Below the pieces are notes generated by a model. That model was not told the DNA's origin. It was given only the letters and a program-made list of their open reading frames with translations, and did not search any database. A program made the translations under genes and the position numbers. From Synechococcus sp. ROS8604 (lineage in GTDB: Bacteria > Cyanobacteriota > Cyanobacteriia > PCC-6307 > Cyanobiaceae): a stretch of DNA of 64,000 nt. Shown one piece after another: positions 1-9,835 of the stretch. The stretch covers positions 1,364,001 through 1,428,000 of the forward strand of contig NZ_CP047946.1 in NCBI RefSeq assembly GCF_014279655.1, read 5' to 3'. Each line of letters opens with the position of its first letter. The stretch's first letter is position 1.

Positions 1-697
1 TCGGTCGCGCTTGTTGGACCTGAACGTTTCCGCCGCGACGCTTGACCTCTTTCTTGAACAGGGTTTCTAGGCGTCGATAGGGATCGCTTACGGCCCCTCC
101 CAGGGCGTTGCTGGTTAGGGCCAACCGCGTAATCGGCGCTCCATAGGCATAGGCGCGATCTGCAGGGTGCCAATCGTTCGGCCACCAGTTCTGACGGGGT
201 TCTTCTCGCACCATCAAGTTCACGGGCCCGGTGGTGGTTCCCCGCGCTCCTCCCTGGCCCATGGCTGCCATGGCAAACCGCTGTAGACCTGCAATTCCAA
301 GATCAGGATCCCCTTGACCTTTGAGTTCAAGGGTGCCGTCGGCACGTTGGACGAGTTGCGTACGCAGGCGGAAATCAGGACCCAACTGGTCGAGAGCGAA
401 GGCTGTACTGATCAGCTTTTGATTGGAGGCTGGAATGCGCGCCATCGCGCCATTCACGTCACCCAGCAGATCTCCATTGCTGTTGACCACTGACACGCTC
501 CATGCCCTGGCAACGGGGGCTAGCAAGCGATTCAAGGCATGCTGCATAGGAACACAGGAGCGCCCCCGTTGTTGAAGATCGGGAAGAGGCTGGTCAGAGG
601 GTGGTGCTGGAAGAGTCAGCAGCGCAGGCTCGGCCCGAGCAGGCATCGACGCTGTTGTGGTCGCCGCCAGCGTGAGGAAAAGGAGAGCTGCTTTCAT
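1..697 (-). CDS. dacB: D-alanyl-D-alanine carboxypeptidase/endopeptidase (PBP4, peptidase S13), partial
   Basis: The reading frame is open from the ATG at 697 to the window edge, so the C-terminus is missing. The product starts with a signal peptide (MKAALLFLTLAATTTASMPARA) and carries the SxxK active-site motif in PASNQKLIST at about residue 95, followed by family-typical text such as KGQGDPDLG. S13 enzymes trim or cleave peptidoglycan peptides in the periplasm. The ATG overlaps the stop of the upstream DUF4330 gene as ATGA, which suggests translational coupling. The SxN and KTG motifs would lie beyond the edge and cannot be checked. The family call is firm; substrate preference is not. Confidence 0.88.
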   Translation of the reverse strand, partial: MKAALLFLTLAATTTASMPARAEPALLTLPAPPSDQPLPDLQQRGRSCVPMQHALNRLLAPVARAWSVSVVNSNGDLLGDVNGAMARIPASNQKLISTAFALDQLGPDFRLRTQLVQRADGTLELKGQGDPDLGIAGLQRFAMAAMGQGGARGTTTGPVNLMVREEPRQNWWPNDWHPADRAYAYGAPITRLALTSNALGGAVSDPYRRLETLFKKEVKRRGGNVQVQQARP

Positions 698-1209
698 TGC
701 ACCTTGACACCGCTAACGGTCCCATTCAGGCGGTAAAGCGCACCTTCCAGTTCTACGGGTGTGCCGACTTTCAACTTGGTACCAGCAAGAACAACGCCAG
801 ATTTCGAGACGGTTGCATCGCCTTCCAACACAAAGCGAGCATTCAGCTTGTTAATGCTTGCCCGGTTGGGATCGGGGGCTGTCACGACGGACCCATCGGG
901 TTGAACCGCCACCAGGACGCGGTTGATGTCCTCAACGCGAATGAGCTTGACGCTTCCGGCGGGTTGATTGCGAATGATGATGCTCGTCCGTCCAGCCGCA
1001 AGAGCTTCCTGCACCAACGCTTCGGGGTCAGCTGCGCTCACATGACGCACGTCGACCATCACTTGCACGGGTTTGACCGACCCGTTGGCTTTGGCAAACG
1101 TGTTGGAGAGCTTTGGACTCCAAAGCACACCGCCAACCGCCAAGAGTGCGATCAGTCCAGCGGTGACATCCAGAGCAGGCACCCCGCGCGATCGGTCTTT
1201 TAAAGCCAT
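694..1209 (-). CDS. DUF4330 family membrane-anchored protein
   Basis: A 171-residue protein with one N-terminal hydrophobic segment (VTAGLIALLAVGGVLW, residues about 14-30) and a soluble remainder rich in beta-type segments. It resembles the DUF4330 family common in cyanobacteria, whose function is unknown. I chose the ATG at 1209 (MALKDRS) because a purine-rich stretch precedes it; a GTG at 1224 would add five residues. It overlaps dacB by 4 bp (ATGA), so the two are probably co-translated, which hints at an envelope role. That hint is inference. Confidence 0.75.
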   Translation of the reverse strand: MALKDRSRGVPALDVTAGLIALLAVGGVLWSPKLSNTFAKANGSVKPVQVMVDVRHVSAADPEALVQEALAAGRTSIIIRNQPAGSVKLIRVEDINRVLVAVQPDGSVVTAPDPNRASINKLNARFVLEGDATVSKSGVVLAGTKLKVGTPVELEGALYRLNGTVSGVKVQ

Positions 1210-1255
1210 TCCAATTCCGATCACCTGGCCACAGTAAAAGCGATGTCTGGGAACA

Positions 1256-1957
1256 TCAACTACGCAGATCTTCGATGAAGCGGTCGACCGCTCCTAATTG
1301 ACGTCCAAGACTGTCATCCTCGCCGTTTAGCGCCATGGCAATCGCCTCGGCGTCTGGTTTTGAGGGCATGGTGGCGAGGAACCGATAGCCATCAGGATCC
1401 GCTTGAAACAGATGCCACATCTCCTGTTCGGTTTGCAGGAGTGCCCCTTCCGCGAGCGGCTCTAGGTGGAAGGCAGACCGCCAAATGGAGAGAAACCCTT
1501 TGCGTCTACCCCTGGCAACACTGCCAATGCCCACACCGGCGTCCTCAAGTTTTCCGTTGAGAAGAACGACCGCTCCCTCCCAGTCGTTGCAGATCTGTTC
1601 AACCAAGCTGTAATCACTTGGCTGCGGTCCAATGGCCAAGAGCAATCGGCCCTTGAGCTCGGGGTCGCTGGAGAGCATCAGATCCTTGAGGGCAAGGCAG
1701 TGCGACGCGAGCTCTGGGCTTTCCCGTTGCGCTAGGGCTGCTGATCCCGCATCTGGCCAGCCCAAGACCACGTCATGTCCTTCAGCCTGCAAGGCCTGCG
1801 CTAGCCGTAACGCTGGATTGAGGAGCCTGAGTCCTTCGAAGCGCCAGGTCACGGTCCAGCGACGTTGCTGACGATCGCAAAGAGCTTGCTTGAGGGAGGC
1901 GAGGGTCATCGCCTCGGCCTCGACAAGATCGGCAGGAAGGGTGACGGACAAACTCAA
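1256..1957 (-). CDS. DUF1995 domain protein
   Basis: A 233-residue soluble protein with no signal peptide. The opening MSLSVTLPADLVEAEAMTLA and the central GRLLLAIGPQPSDYSLVEQI segment match my memory of the DUF1995 family, which occurs in cyanobacteria and chloroplasts. Plant members such as LPA3 have been linked to photosystem II assembly; nothing in this sequence proves that role here. It sits in a minus-strand run between DUF4330 and the cysteine desulfurase-like gene, with short gaps on both sides. Confidence 0.7.
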   Translation of the reverse strand: MSLSVTLPADLVEAEAMTLASLKQALCDRQQRRWTVTWRFEGLRLLNPALRLAQALQAEGHDVVLGWPDAGSAALAQRESPELASHCLALKDLMLSSDPELKGRLLLAIGPQPSDYSLVEQICNDWEGAVVLLNGKLEDAGVGIGSVARGRRKGFLSIWRSAFHLEPLAEGALLQTEQEMWHLFQADPDGYRFLATMPSKPDAEAIAMALNGEDDSLGRQLGAVDRFIEDLRS

Positions 1958-1992
1958 CTCGATGGATGGTGTGGGCGGAGAGTACCTAGACG

Positions 1993-3180
1993 TCAGACGC
2001 GTTGGTGGTTCATACGCGCGATGGCGTTTTGAATGCGATCGTTGATTTCAGGCAATGTTGCCGGATCAATCCAATGACCAAGACTGAGCCGAAGCCCCGA
2101 CCGTCGCCATCGGGGATCCACGCCCATCGCTGCCAAGACGGGACTGTCACTATCTCGGCCGGAGGAACAGGCACTCCCACTACTCGCTGCGATTCCTTCG
2201 CGATCTAGGGCTCGTACCAAGGCACGACCCGACATGGGCTGGCCGTGGCGATCGGAGACCAGCACGGAGAGATGGTGCGGCAGCCGATCCGTGGGATGAC
2301 CACTGACACGGATGGCAGCGTTCTGGCGAAGCAAAGCAAGCAAGGCATCGCGCAATGAAGCGATCCCGGATCCCGAGGTTTTGACTTGATTGGCCTGACA
2401 AGGAGCGATCTCACGGAATGCTGCTGCCATGCCCTGAGCGAGGACGGGGCATTCGGTCCCAGCGCGTAGCCCATTCTCTTGTTGACCGCCAGCCAACAGG
2501 GGCTGGATCCGTTCTGCGATCTCCGGTCTTAAGAGCAACAAACCGATCCCCCTGGGACCTCCGCATTTGTGTGCTGAGGCCGTTAACAGATCAACTGGAA
2601 GCTCGTTCCAGTTCGGGCAACCCTGGCTCAGAACTTGGGTGGCATCGGTATGGAAGGGAATGTGTTTCGAACGACAGGCTTCACCCACGGCCTGGATCGG
2701 TTGAAGCGTTCCCACTTCACTCTGACCCCAGATCAAGGACACGATTTTGGTTGGAGGTTCGAGCAATCGCTGGAGATGTTGCATCTCGATCTGTCCATCG
2801 GCATCGACCGGCCATCGCTCCACCGTCCATCCGCTCTCGGCCAATTGCTGCGCTGCAGCTGCAACGGCCGGGTGTTCCACAGCAGAGATCACCAATCGTC
2901 CTGGTGATTCGGTTTTGGCCAGTCCAAGCAGGGCGAGATGGGCAGACTCGGTGGCCCCTGAGCTGAACAGGATCTCTGACCGGTCCGCCCCCAGGCTCTC
3001 TCCAATGGAAAGGCGCGCCCGTTCCAGCGACTCAGCCGCATCACAGCCGATGCGATGCAGGCTCGAGGGATTGCCCCAGCTTTCCTGTTGCACCTTGCCC
3101 ATGCAAGCCATCACGCTCTCTCTCAGGGGAGCTGTGGCACACCCATCCAGGTAAAAGTAGGGGCCTTCAGGGCCTGTCAT
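1993..3180 (-). CDS. Cysteine desulfurase-like class V aminotransferase (NifS/IscS family)
   Basis: A 395-residue PLP enzyme. Visible features: N-terminal YLDGCATAPL (normally D-N-A-T), the FSSGATES substrate-binding loop, HTDATQ near residue 178, the PLP lysine in SAHKCGGPRG (K205), and the catalytic cysteine in SGSACSSG (C338). It would release sulfur from L-cysteine for Fe-S clusters or thiocofactors. The start ATG overlaps the end of dapF by 14 bp. Cyanobacteria usually encode several paralogues, including SufS, and this one is not next to suf genes, so I give no symbol. D-N is replaced by D-G in the N-terminal motif. Confidence 0.88.
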   Translation of the reverse strand: MTGPEGPYFYLDGCATAPLRESVMACMGKVQQESWGNPSSLHRIGCDAAESLERARLSIGESLGADRSEILFSSGATESAHLALLGLAKTESPGRLVISAVEHPAVAAAAQQLAESGWTVERWPVDADGQIEMQHLQRLLEPPTKIVSLIWGQSEVGTLQPIQAVGEACRSKHIPFHTDATQVLSQGCPNWNELPVDLLTASAHKCGGPRGIGLLLLRPEIAERIQPLLAGGQQENGLRAGTECPVLAQGMAAAFREIAPCQANQVKTSGSGIASLRDALLALLRQNAAIRVSGHPTDRLPHHLSVLVSDRHGQPMSGRALVRALDREGIAASSGSACSSGRDSDSPVLAAMGVDPRWRRSGLRLSLGHWIDPATLPEINDRIQNAIARMNHQRV

Positions 3181-4339
3181 CGCGATTCAATCGGGACAGG
3201 GTTCGCTCTTCGAGGGAATCTCCAGCGAGGTTGATCATCGCGTCGAGCGAAGTGGACGACAAAAATTGTTGAACGCGCGCCTGCGCCTCCTCCCGGAGGC
3301 AGTGGTCCGGTTGCTGGCAGGAGTCTTTGCAATCATTTGCGCAGTCCAAGCTGTTCGACACGGGCGCTGATGCTGGGGAGGCATCCCTGGACGATGGTGT
3401 TGGTTGTCCAACGGCTTTCCCTGGGATTGGCTGTTGTTGAGATGACCGTTGTTGGGAACCCTGTCCTTGGCCTGGCTGTGGGAGCAATTCAGGATTCAGA
3501 ACACCATCAAACACGGCGACGGCGGGGCCAGTCATAAACACGGAGCCTTGGGGATCAGGCCAGCTGATCTCAAGTGGCCCCCCTGGAAGTTTCACCGTGG
3601 CCTTTGAATTCGACAGGCCGAGCAGCGTGGCGGCAACGAGCGTGGCGCAGGCTCCGGTGCCACAAGCCAGGGTGGGACCTGCTCCGCGCTCCCACACACG
3701 GATCTCAAGGGTGTGCTGATCGATCACTTCCAGGAAGTGAACATTCGTTTTGGCTGGAAAAAAAGGATGGACCTCCAGCGCCGATCCCCATGCGTCGAAG
3801 GGGATGGTTTGCAGATCTTGCACGGGCACGACCACGTGGGGATTGCCCATTCCCACAGCGGCGAGTTGAAGGCTGCTGCCCTGGAGATCGATCTCTCCTT
3901 GCGGAAGTCCAGACGGTCCTGTTGTGAGGGTTGTTGGAATGGCGCCGGGATCTAGAAATGGCTGCCCCATATCGACCCGGATCTGTCCGTCCTCACAGAG
4001 TTCGGGGACGATGACGCCTGCCATCGTTTCGGTTCTCCACGTCCGTCCTGGCTGATCCCCATCGCTATCAGCAAGAAAACGGGCTAGACAGCGAATGCCG
4101 TTGCCGCACATCTCGGCCTCGCTTCCATCTGCATTGAAAATGCGCATCCGCAGTTCTTCGCCATGCTGTGGGGGCAGGGCCAAAATCAAGCCATCGCCTC
4201 CGATTCCAAATCGGCGATCACACAGCTGGCGCACCCAATGGGGATCTGGCTCCGTGATGTTGAGAGGAAGTTGCCCAGCACGGCCTTCCAACAGCACGAA
4301 GTCATTGCCTAAACCTTGATACTTGCTGAACTGCAGCAT
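3167..4339 (-). CDS. dapF: Diaminopimelate epimerase with a Cys-rich C-terminal extension
   Basis: Residues 1-285 form a complete DapF: N-terminal GLGNDFVLL, first catalytic cysteine in EMCGNGIRC (C78), second in LACGTGACAT (C226). The enzyme converts LL- to meso-diaminopimelate for lysine and peptidoglycan synthesis. The usual family length is about 275-290 residues, but this frame runs to 390. The extra part is a Q/P/S-rich linker (about 286-330), then four cysteines at 333, 337, 341 and 347 (C-x3-C-x3-C-x5-C), then a helical, charged tail. The extension could be a fused small domain. It overlaps the next gene start by 14 bp. Confidence 0.93.
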   Translation of the reverse strand: MLQFSKYQGLGNDFVLLEGRAGQLPLNITEPDPHWVRQLCDRRFGIGGDGLILALPPQHGEELRMRIFNADGSEAEMCGNGIRCLARFLADSDGDQPGRTWRTETMAGVIVPELCEDGQIRVDMGQPFLDPGAIPTTLTTGPSGLPQGEIDLQGSSLQLAAVGMGNPHVVVPVQDLQTIPFDAWGSALEVHPFFPAKTNVHFLEVIDQHTLEIRVWERGAGPTLACGTGACATLVAATLLGLSNSKATVKLPGGPLEISWPDPQGSVFMTGPAVAVFDGVLNPELLPQPGQGQGSQQRSSQQQPIPGKAVGQPTPSSRDASPASAPVSNSLDCANDCKDSCQQPDHCLREEAQARVQQFLSSTSLDAMINLAGDSLEERTLSRLNRDDRP

Positions 4340-4365
4340 GAAATGTCCGATCCCTCTCTGATCCT

Positions 4366-4596
4366 ATGGAGCCAAGTTCCTTCGATCCGAGCTTGCCCAG
4401 CATTCGCTTGCTGCAGACATGGATTCGTGAAGAAAAAATTCTCAGCCTTGAACTCAGCGACGGACGTCGGCTGATTGGAGTGCTGATCTGGCAAGACCAA
4501 CATTGTTTGGCCCTGCAGCCGTCGGATTCTGATGATCCCGTTTTGATCAGTCGTGCCGCGATGCTCCTGGTCCGTCCGCTGCCCCGGGGCCTTTAA
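4366..4596 (+). CDS. hfq: Cyanobacterial-type Hfq (Sm-like protein)
   Basis: A 76-residue protein whose pattern [41 protein letters not shown] resembles the divergent Hfq family of cyanobacteria: a short N-terminal helix, then Sm1-type strands. Classical enterobacterial RNA-contact residues (the YKH box) are absent, as is usual in cyanobacteria, where Hfq is linked to type IV pilus function and motility rather than broad sRNA pairing. It lies directly upstream of leuS with a gap of about 43 bp, so the two may be co-transcribed. It diverges from dapF. Confidence 0.82.
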   Translation: MEPSSFDPSLPSIRLLQTWIREEKILSLELSDGRRLIGVLIWQDQHCLALQPSDSDDPVLISRAAMLLVRPLPRGL

Positions 4597-4639
4597 GGAA
4601 CAGCATTTGTGTCACGATCTGTCCAAATGTTCCCCTGCC

Positions 4640-7243
4640 GTGACGGCTTCCTCGTCCCCATCCGCCAACGCAGCCTCTACGGCTACTGATCGGTATCAAC
4701 CCCTTGCGCTCGAAGAGCGATGGCAAGCCCTTTGGAAGGAGAAGCGTCTCTATGAAACGCAGGACCCGAAGCCTGGCCAGAGAGCTTTTTATGCGTTGTC
4801 GATGTTTCCCTATCCCTCGGGAACGCTTCACATGGGACATGTCCGTAATTACGTGATTACGGATGTGATTGCCCGGGTGCAACGCATGCGAGGGGATGCG
4901 GTGCTTCATCCGATGGGGTGGGATGCTTTTGGCTTACCAGCTGAAAATGCAGCGATCGAACGCCAGATCGAACCCGGCGTTTGGACGGACAGCAACATCG
5001 CCCAGATGCGAGGCCAGTTAGGACGCCTGGGCTTGTCGATTGACTGGAAACGTGAGCTGGCAACCTGCCACAACGATTACTACCGCTGGACGCAGTGGCT
5101 GTTCCTGGAACTGCATGCGGGCGGACTTGCCTATCAAAGGGATGCCACTGTCAACTGGGATCCGGTGGATCAAACGGTGCTCGCGAATGAGCAAGTGGAT
5201 GCGGATGGTCGCTCCTGGCGCTCAGGTGCGCTAGTGGAAAAGCGTGACTTGCGCCAATGGTTTTTACGCATCACTGATTACGCCGACGCCCTGCTTGATG
5301 ATCTCGATCAACTGCAGGGTTGGCCTGAGCGCGTCCGCACCATGCAGGCCAATTGGATTGGCCGTTCGATTGGGGCCGAGATCGATTTTCAAGTGGAGGG
5401 CCATTCAGGGACTTCCATCACCGTTTTCACAACGCGACCAGACACGTTGTTTGGAGTGAGCTATCTCGTTTTGGCTCCTGAGCATGCTCTCGTTGATCAA
5501 CTCACCACAAGCGATGAACGCATCTCGGTGACGGCATTTCGGGTTCTCATGGCCGAATTAAGTCAGGAGGAGCGGACCTCTGATGATCAACCAAAACGCG
5601 GTGTTCCCACCGGTGCGGTTGCCATTAATCCAGCCAATGGTGAATCAATTCCTATTTGGATTGCCGATTACGTGCTGGCTGATTACGGAACGGGCGCTGT
5701 GATGGGTGTCCCGGCCCATGACGTTCGCGATTTTTCATTCGCTCGCCAACATGAATTGCCCGTTCAACGGGTGATTGAAGTCTCAGGAACCAATGAGCAT
5801 GTCAATGACGGTGAAGCTTGGACAGGTCCAGGCACCCTGATTCATAGCGCTGGGTTTAGTGGTTTAACGAATGATGAGGCTAAAACTGCGATCACCAATC
5901 ATGGATCTGAGAACGGTTGGGCGCGAGCGAAACGTCAATACAGGCTTCGCGATTGGTTGATTTCCCGCCAAAGGTATTGGGGATGCCCCATTCCAATTAT
6001 TCATTGTGATGATTGTGGTGCTGTTCCGGTCCCTCGTGATCAGCTTCCTGTGGAATTACCAACTGGAATTGATCTCAATGGCGCGGGAGGATCTCCCCTC
6101 GCTCGCGTAGACGATTGGGTCAATGTGAGCTGTCCTAAATGTGGAAAACCAGCTCGGCGTGAAACCGACACTATGGACACATTCATGTGTTCGTCCTGGT
6201 ATTACTTGCGCTTTGCAGATCCGCATAATCAAGACCTCCCATTTGATGCAAGCGCGGTTAATCGCTGGTTGCCCGTTCAACAGTATGTGGGGGGAATTGA
6301 GCATGCCATTCTTCATTTGTTGTATGCGCGCTTTTTTACGAAGGCACTCAATGATCGCGATTTATTAAAAACAAAGGAACCCTTCGAACGCCTGCTAACC
6401 CAAGGCATGGTGCAGGGCACCACCTACCGCAATCCAAGAACAGGGCGCTATGTCTCCCCGGCGGCTGTGAAGGATGAATCCAATCCCCTTGATCCGGATG
6501 ACGGTGGACCGTTAGAGGTTTTGTTTGAAAAAATGTCCAAATCGAAACACAACGGGGTGGACCCTGCTGCTGTGATCGATCGCTATGGCGCCGATACGGC
6601 TCGGATGTTCATTCTCTTCAAAGCGCCCCCTGAAAAGGATTTGGAATGGGATGACGCTGATGTTGAGGGTCAATTTCGCTTCTTACAGCGTCTTTGGCGC
6701 CTTGTGGATGCGGAGGTCAACCACGACGCAGCCTCCTCGGCAACAGGTGAATCAGACAGTGACATGCGTCGGGCTGTGCACCAGGCCATCAAGGCTGTTG
6801 GCGAGGATCTCAGCGGGGACTTTCAGTTCAATACAGCGATTTCGGAGCTGATGAAGTTGAGCAATGCCCTCTCTTCTGGCTTGGTTCAAGCCTCTACTGG
6901 AGTGCGGCAAGAAGCAATGTCAGCGCTCGTTCGTTTGTTGGCGCCATTTGCACCTCATCTGGCCGAGGAGTTTTGGCAACGACTCGGCGGTGAAGACAGC
7001 GTTCACCTTCAGCCTTGGCCCGAGCATGACCCGGAGGCCTTGATCATGGATTCCATTGAAGTGGTGATCCAGGTCAAAGGAAAGGTACGGGGCTCGATGT
7101 CCGTAGCTGTTGATTGCAGCAAGGATGAACTCGAGCGCCTGGCTCTTGCCAGCGATGTGGCCCAACGCTGGCTGGAAGGCAAGCCGCCAAGGCGCGTCAT
7201 TGTGGTGCCAGGAAAGCTGGTTAATTTGGTGCCAAGCGCTTAA
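4640..7243 (+). CDS. leuS: Leucyl-tRNA synthetase
   Basis: A class I aminoacyl-tRNA synthetase that charges tRNA-Leu. The HIGH-type signature is in [12 protein letters not shown] and the KMSKS loop in [11 protein letters not shown]. The CP1 editing domain contains [19 protein letters not shown]. The anticodon-binding and C-terminal domains end with VNLVPSA. The frame is open back to a GTG at 4553 inside hfq, but the leader is unlike the family and is Cys-rich. The GTG at 4640 (MTASSSPS...) gives 867 residues and begins after hfq ends. The exact start remains uncertain. It converges on pgi with an 11-bp gap. Confidence 0.96.
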   Translation: MTASSSPSANAASTATDRYQPLALEERWQALWKEKRLYETQDPKPGQRAFYALSMFPYPSGTLHMGHVRNYVITDVIARVQRMRGDAVLHPMGWDAFGLPAENAAIERQIEPGVWTDSNIAQMRGQLGRLGLSIDWKRELATCHNDYYRWTQWLFLELHAGGLAYQRDATVNWDPVDQTVLANEQVDADGRSWRSGALVEKRDLRQWFLRITDYADALLDDLDQLQGWPERVRTMQANWIGRSIGAEIDFQVEGHSGTSITVFTTRPDTLFGVSYLVLAPEHALVDQLTTSDERISVTAFRVLMAELSQEERTSDDQPKRGVPTGAVAINPANGESIPIWIADYVLADYGTGAVMGVPAHDVRDFSFARQHELPVQRVIEVSGTNEHVNDGEAWTGPGTLIHSAGFSGLTNDEAKTAITNHGSENGWARAKRQYRLRDWLISRQRYWGCPIPIIHCDDCGAVPVPRDQLPVELPTGIDLNGAGGSPLARVDDWVNVSCPKCGKPARRETDTMDTFMCSSWYYLRFADPHNQDLPFDASAVNRWLPVQQYVGGIEHAILHLLYARFFTKALNDRDLLKTKEPFERLLTQGMVQGTTYRNPRTGRYVSPAAVKDESNPLDPDDGGPLEVLFEKMSKSKHNGVDPAAVIDRYGADTARMFILFKAPPEKDLEWDDADVEGQFRFLQRLWRLVDAEVNHDAASSATGESDSDMRRAVHQAIKAVGEDLSGDFQFNTAISELMKLSNALSSGLVQASTGVRQEAMSALVRLLAPFAPHLAEEFWQRLGGEDSVHLQPWPEHDPEALIMDSIEVVIQVKGKVRGSMSVAVDCSKDELERLALASDVAQRWLEGKPPRRVIVVPGKLVNLVPSA

Positions 7244-7254
7244 CCGATCAGCGA

Positions 7255-8853
7255 TCAGCCTTTGCTGAAGCGCAGGGAAGCAGGACTGTCCCAGCTTCCC
7301 TGTGCCACATATCCACGATCGTTTCCTGTGAGATGACGCAGGATCCAGAAAATGGCTTCTTCGCTGCCGGATCCAATCGCCTTTTGGATATCGACGGCAG
7401 ATCTCGACACTCCATCAGAGAGAACTTCTTCCACTTGCTTTTGCAAATTGAGAATGGCGGCTGCGGCTTTTTTGCCCGCTTCGACTCCTGGCTGGTGATA
7501 AGCATTCACATTTACCAATTCTCCGTAAAAACCAACGGCCCGCTCAAACAAGGCGATCAACGCTCCGAGTCGGCGCGCGTCAAAGCGCCGCATGCTGATG
7601 CTCAAGCTTTGCCGCCCTCCTTCCGTGAGTGCTGAACGCGTTCCTTGCAAGAACCCATCGAGGAAATCTCCAGGACGCTCCCCCTCGATCGAAGGGATGT
7701 CATCCACATCACGCAGGACTTCGATGAAGGTCACGAAAAAATTATCGATGCCATCCCGTAGTTGCTGCACGTAAGCGTGCTGGTCGGTGGATCCCTTATT
7801 TCCATACACGGCAATGCCCTGATGCACTTCCTTGCCATCGCGATCAAGACGTTTGCCAAGCGATTCCATGACCAGCTGTTGCAGGTAACGGCTGAAAACC
7901 TCTAAGCGATCTCGGTAGGGGAGCACGACCATGTCCCGTTTGCCTTTGCCTTCGCCCGCGGCATACCAGGCCGCTGCCATCAAAGCTGCTGGATTGCGGC
8001 GGACGTCTGGACAGCGAGTGGCTTCATCCATCTGGGCGGCACCCGCCAAGAAACCACGGATGTCGCACCCGATCAAAGCGCCTGGAAGTAACCCGACAGC
8101 ACTCGTGATGCTTGTGCGACCACCAATCCAGTCGAACATGTCAAAACGCTGGAGCCAGTTCTCTTTTTCCGCCTGCTGATCGAGCTTGCTGCCCGCCATG
8201 GTGACCACAACCGCTTGCCCTGGCCAAATGCCACCATGAGCTTCCAGACGGTGTCTGGCCTGCTCCATACCTAGGTGGGGTTCGGGTGTTCCCCCCGACT
8301 TGCTGACGGTGATCACCAGCGTTGTACGGAGACGTTCACCGAGCGCTGCAAGAACTCGGCTCATGCCATTGGGATCCACGTTGTCAAAAAAGTGGAACGG
8401 CAGGCCTACGCCATGGTCTTGAAGAGCACGAACCATAAGCAAAGGACCGAGGGCACTGCCGCCAATCCCGATCCAAAGAACATCCGTAAAAGGCTGGCCG
8501 TTGGGGGCCTGAATGGATCCCGCAATGATCGCCTTGCCGAATTGATCGATGGCATCGATTTCAGCGGAGATGCTCTCGCCAACCTGCTGTTCCGGCGCTA
8601 GCTGCGGCTGACGTAACCAATAGTGGCCCACCTGACGTTGTTCATCGACGTTGGCAATCGCACCTCCCTCCAACTCCTCCATCGCCTTGAAGGCTTGTTC
8701 CAGACGGGGGGTGAGCGTCTCGAGAGCAGAACTGTTGAGATGCATTCGACTGACATCGAGCCAGAGGCCGAGATCGTCGTGATACCAAAGCAAATCGCAA
8801 AAGCGTTGCCACTGGGTCTGGCTATCGATGGCGCTGAAATCCGGGAAGCTCAT
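7255..8853 (-). CDS. pgi: Glucose-6-phosphate isomerase
   Basis: A 532-residue PGI-family protein that interconverts glucose-6-phosphate and fructose-6-phosphate. Visible signatures: WIGIGGSALGP, the phosphate-binding VSKSGGTPEPH, FDWIGGRTSITSAVG and GNKGSTDQHAYVQQL, and a late NAYHQPGVEAGKKAA segment containing the catalytic lysine region. Length is as expected for the cyanobacterial type. It converges with leuS and diverges from the following plus-strand gene at about 8956. Confidence 0.97.
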   Translation of the reverse strand: MSFPDFSAIDSQTQWQRFCDLLWYHDDLGLWLDVSRMHLNSSALETLTPRLEQAFKAMEELEGGAIANVDEQRQVGHYWLRQPQLAPEQQVGESISAEIDAIDQFGKAIIAGSIQAPNGQPFTDVLWIGIGGSALGPLLMVRALQDHGVGLPFHFFDNVDPNGMSRVLAALGERLRTTLVITVSKSGGTPEPHLGMEQARHRLEAHGGIWPGQAVVVTMAGSKLDQQAEKENWLQRFDMFDWIGGRTSITSAVGLLPGALIGCDIRGFLAGAAQMDEATRCPDVRRNPAALMAAAWYAAGEGKGKRDMVVLPYRDRLEVFSRYLQQLVMESLGKRLDRDGKEVHQGIAVYGNKGSTDQHAYVQQLRDGIDNFFVTFIEVLRDVDDIPSIEGERPGDFLDGFLQGTRSALTEGGRQSLSISMRRFDARRLGALIALFERAVGFYGELVNVNAYHQPGVEAGKKAAAAILNLQKQVEEVLSDGVSRSAVDIQKAIGSGSEEAIFWILRHLTGNDRGYVAQGSWDSPASLRFSKG

Positions 8854-8955
8854 CTCTGGCGGAGAACCTTCATCCCTGAACCTATCCGTGATTGTCCGAG
8901 ATGCCCACGAATTGGAATATCGCGGTTATTCTCTCGTCAGAATTGTTGACGGTGT

Positions 8956-9735
8956 TTGGTGAGTCTTTTGGGACGACAGGTTGCTGCCATAGCGGGAGTT
9001 CTGGGCTTCATCTGTTTGTCCATTGCTCACCTTCGCAGCACGGCGAGCCTGCCATTGGTTGATGCTGAGATCCAGGCGCCGTTCATGCAGGAAGATCCCA
9101 GTGTCTTCAGCCCAGAAGAGTTGTTGCTGTTGCAGGGTCGTTTTGGTGTGCATGGCCCCCAGACCCGACTTGCTCAGTTGTTCACGCGGGGCATGGACCA
9201 ATTCCAGCCTCTGCGCACTCAAACGGTGAACCGGCTTCAAGCACTGAAGCCAGTCATTAAGAGGGAATCCCGCCACCATCGCGTGAATCCGATGCTGGTC
9301 ACGGCGATCTTGTTTGATGAAATTCAGCATTCCAAGCCAGGAGAGGATTTGCCTTTCGTTGTGCATTCCGGTTTTGTGTCAACGCACGGCCCTGCTCAAC
9401 TAGGAATCAGTGAGTTGATCCATCAAGGTCGGCTTCCCTTGCAACCATCCAAAGCCGAAATTGCTGAAGCTAGAAATTTATTAATGAATTCCGAAGCCAA
9501 TGTGGAATTGCTTGCAGCAAAAATAGCTCGTCTGAAAAAAAAACTAGGCCTTTCTCCTGATCAAGTTTTAATCGCGAGTCGTTCGTATGTTGATGCCAAG
9601 GCGATTGCCACTTTGGCCTACCTCCATAACGGCAAACTTGATTATCCCAGGCGTGTGTTGCGCTACATGCAAGATCCTGAGTTGCACGGCCTGATCTTTT
9701 CGGAGCAGCGGCCGGCGACTCAGCCTTTGATTTAG
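8956..9735 (+). CDS. Exported protein, possible lysozyme-fold (DUF1402-like)
   Basis: A 259-residue protein with an N-terminal membrane or signal segment (VAAIAGVLGFICLSIAHL). The core has KPVIKRESRHHRVNPMLVTAILFDEIQHS and HGPAQLGISELIHQG, which recall lytic transglycosylase or DUF1402-type folds, with a candidate acidic catalytic residue in FDEIQ. The start is TTG at 8956 or the adjacent GTG at 8959; no ATG is available upstream of the hydrophobic segment. A role in wall turnover is inference from the motif and from the amidase encoded downstream on the other strand. Confidence 0.6.
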   Translation: MVSLLGRQVAAIAGVLGFICLSIAHLRSTASLPLVDAEIQAPFMQEDPSVFSPEELLLLQGRFGVHGPQTRLAQLFTRGMDQFQPLRTQTVNRLQALKPVIKRESRHHRVNPMLVTAILFDEIQHSKPGEDLPFVVHSGFVSTHGPAQLGISELIHQGRLPLQPSKAEIAEARNLLMNSEANVELLAAKIARLKKKLGLSPDQVLIASRSYVDAKAIATLAYLHNGKLDYPRRVLRYMQDPELHGLIFSEQRPATQPLI

Positions 9736-9756
9736 GCATTGTTTTTAGAGTTATCT

Positions 9757-9798
9757 TTTATCGCATATTGCGTTTGGTTTATCGCGTATTGCGTTTGG
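9757..9798. repeat. Two tandem 21-bp repeats
   Basis: Two adjacent copies of TTTATCGCRTATTGCGTTTGG differ at one position (CATATT versus CGTATT). They fill most of the 100-bp gap between two convergent genes. They contain no clear hairpin plus T-run, so I do not call a terminator. Confidence 0.85.
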
Positions 9799-9835
9799 CG
9801 ATGAAGCTCCACCTTTCTGGATTTCTGCTGCGGTG

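Noticed and set aside
697-1203. 168-codon plus-strand frame opposite DUF4330
   Set aside because: It is antisense to a protein with clear family and membrane features; a high-GC shadow frame.
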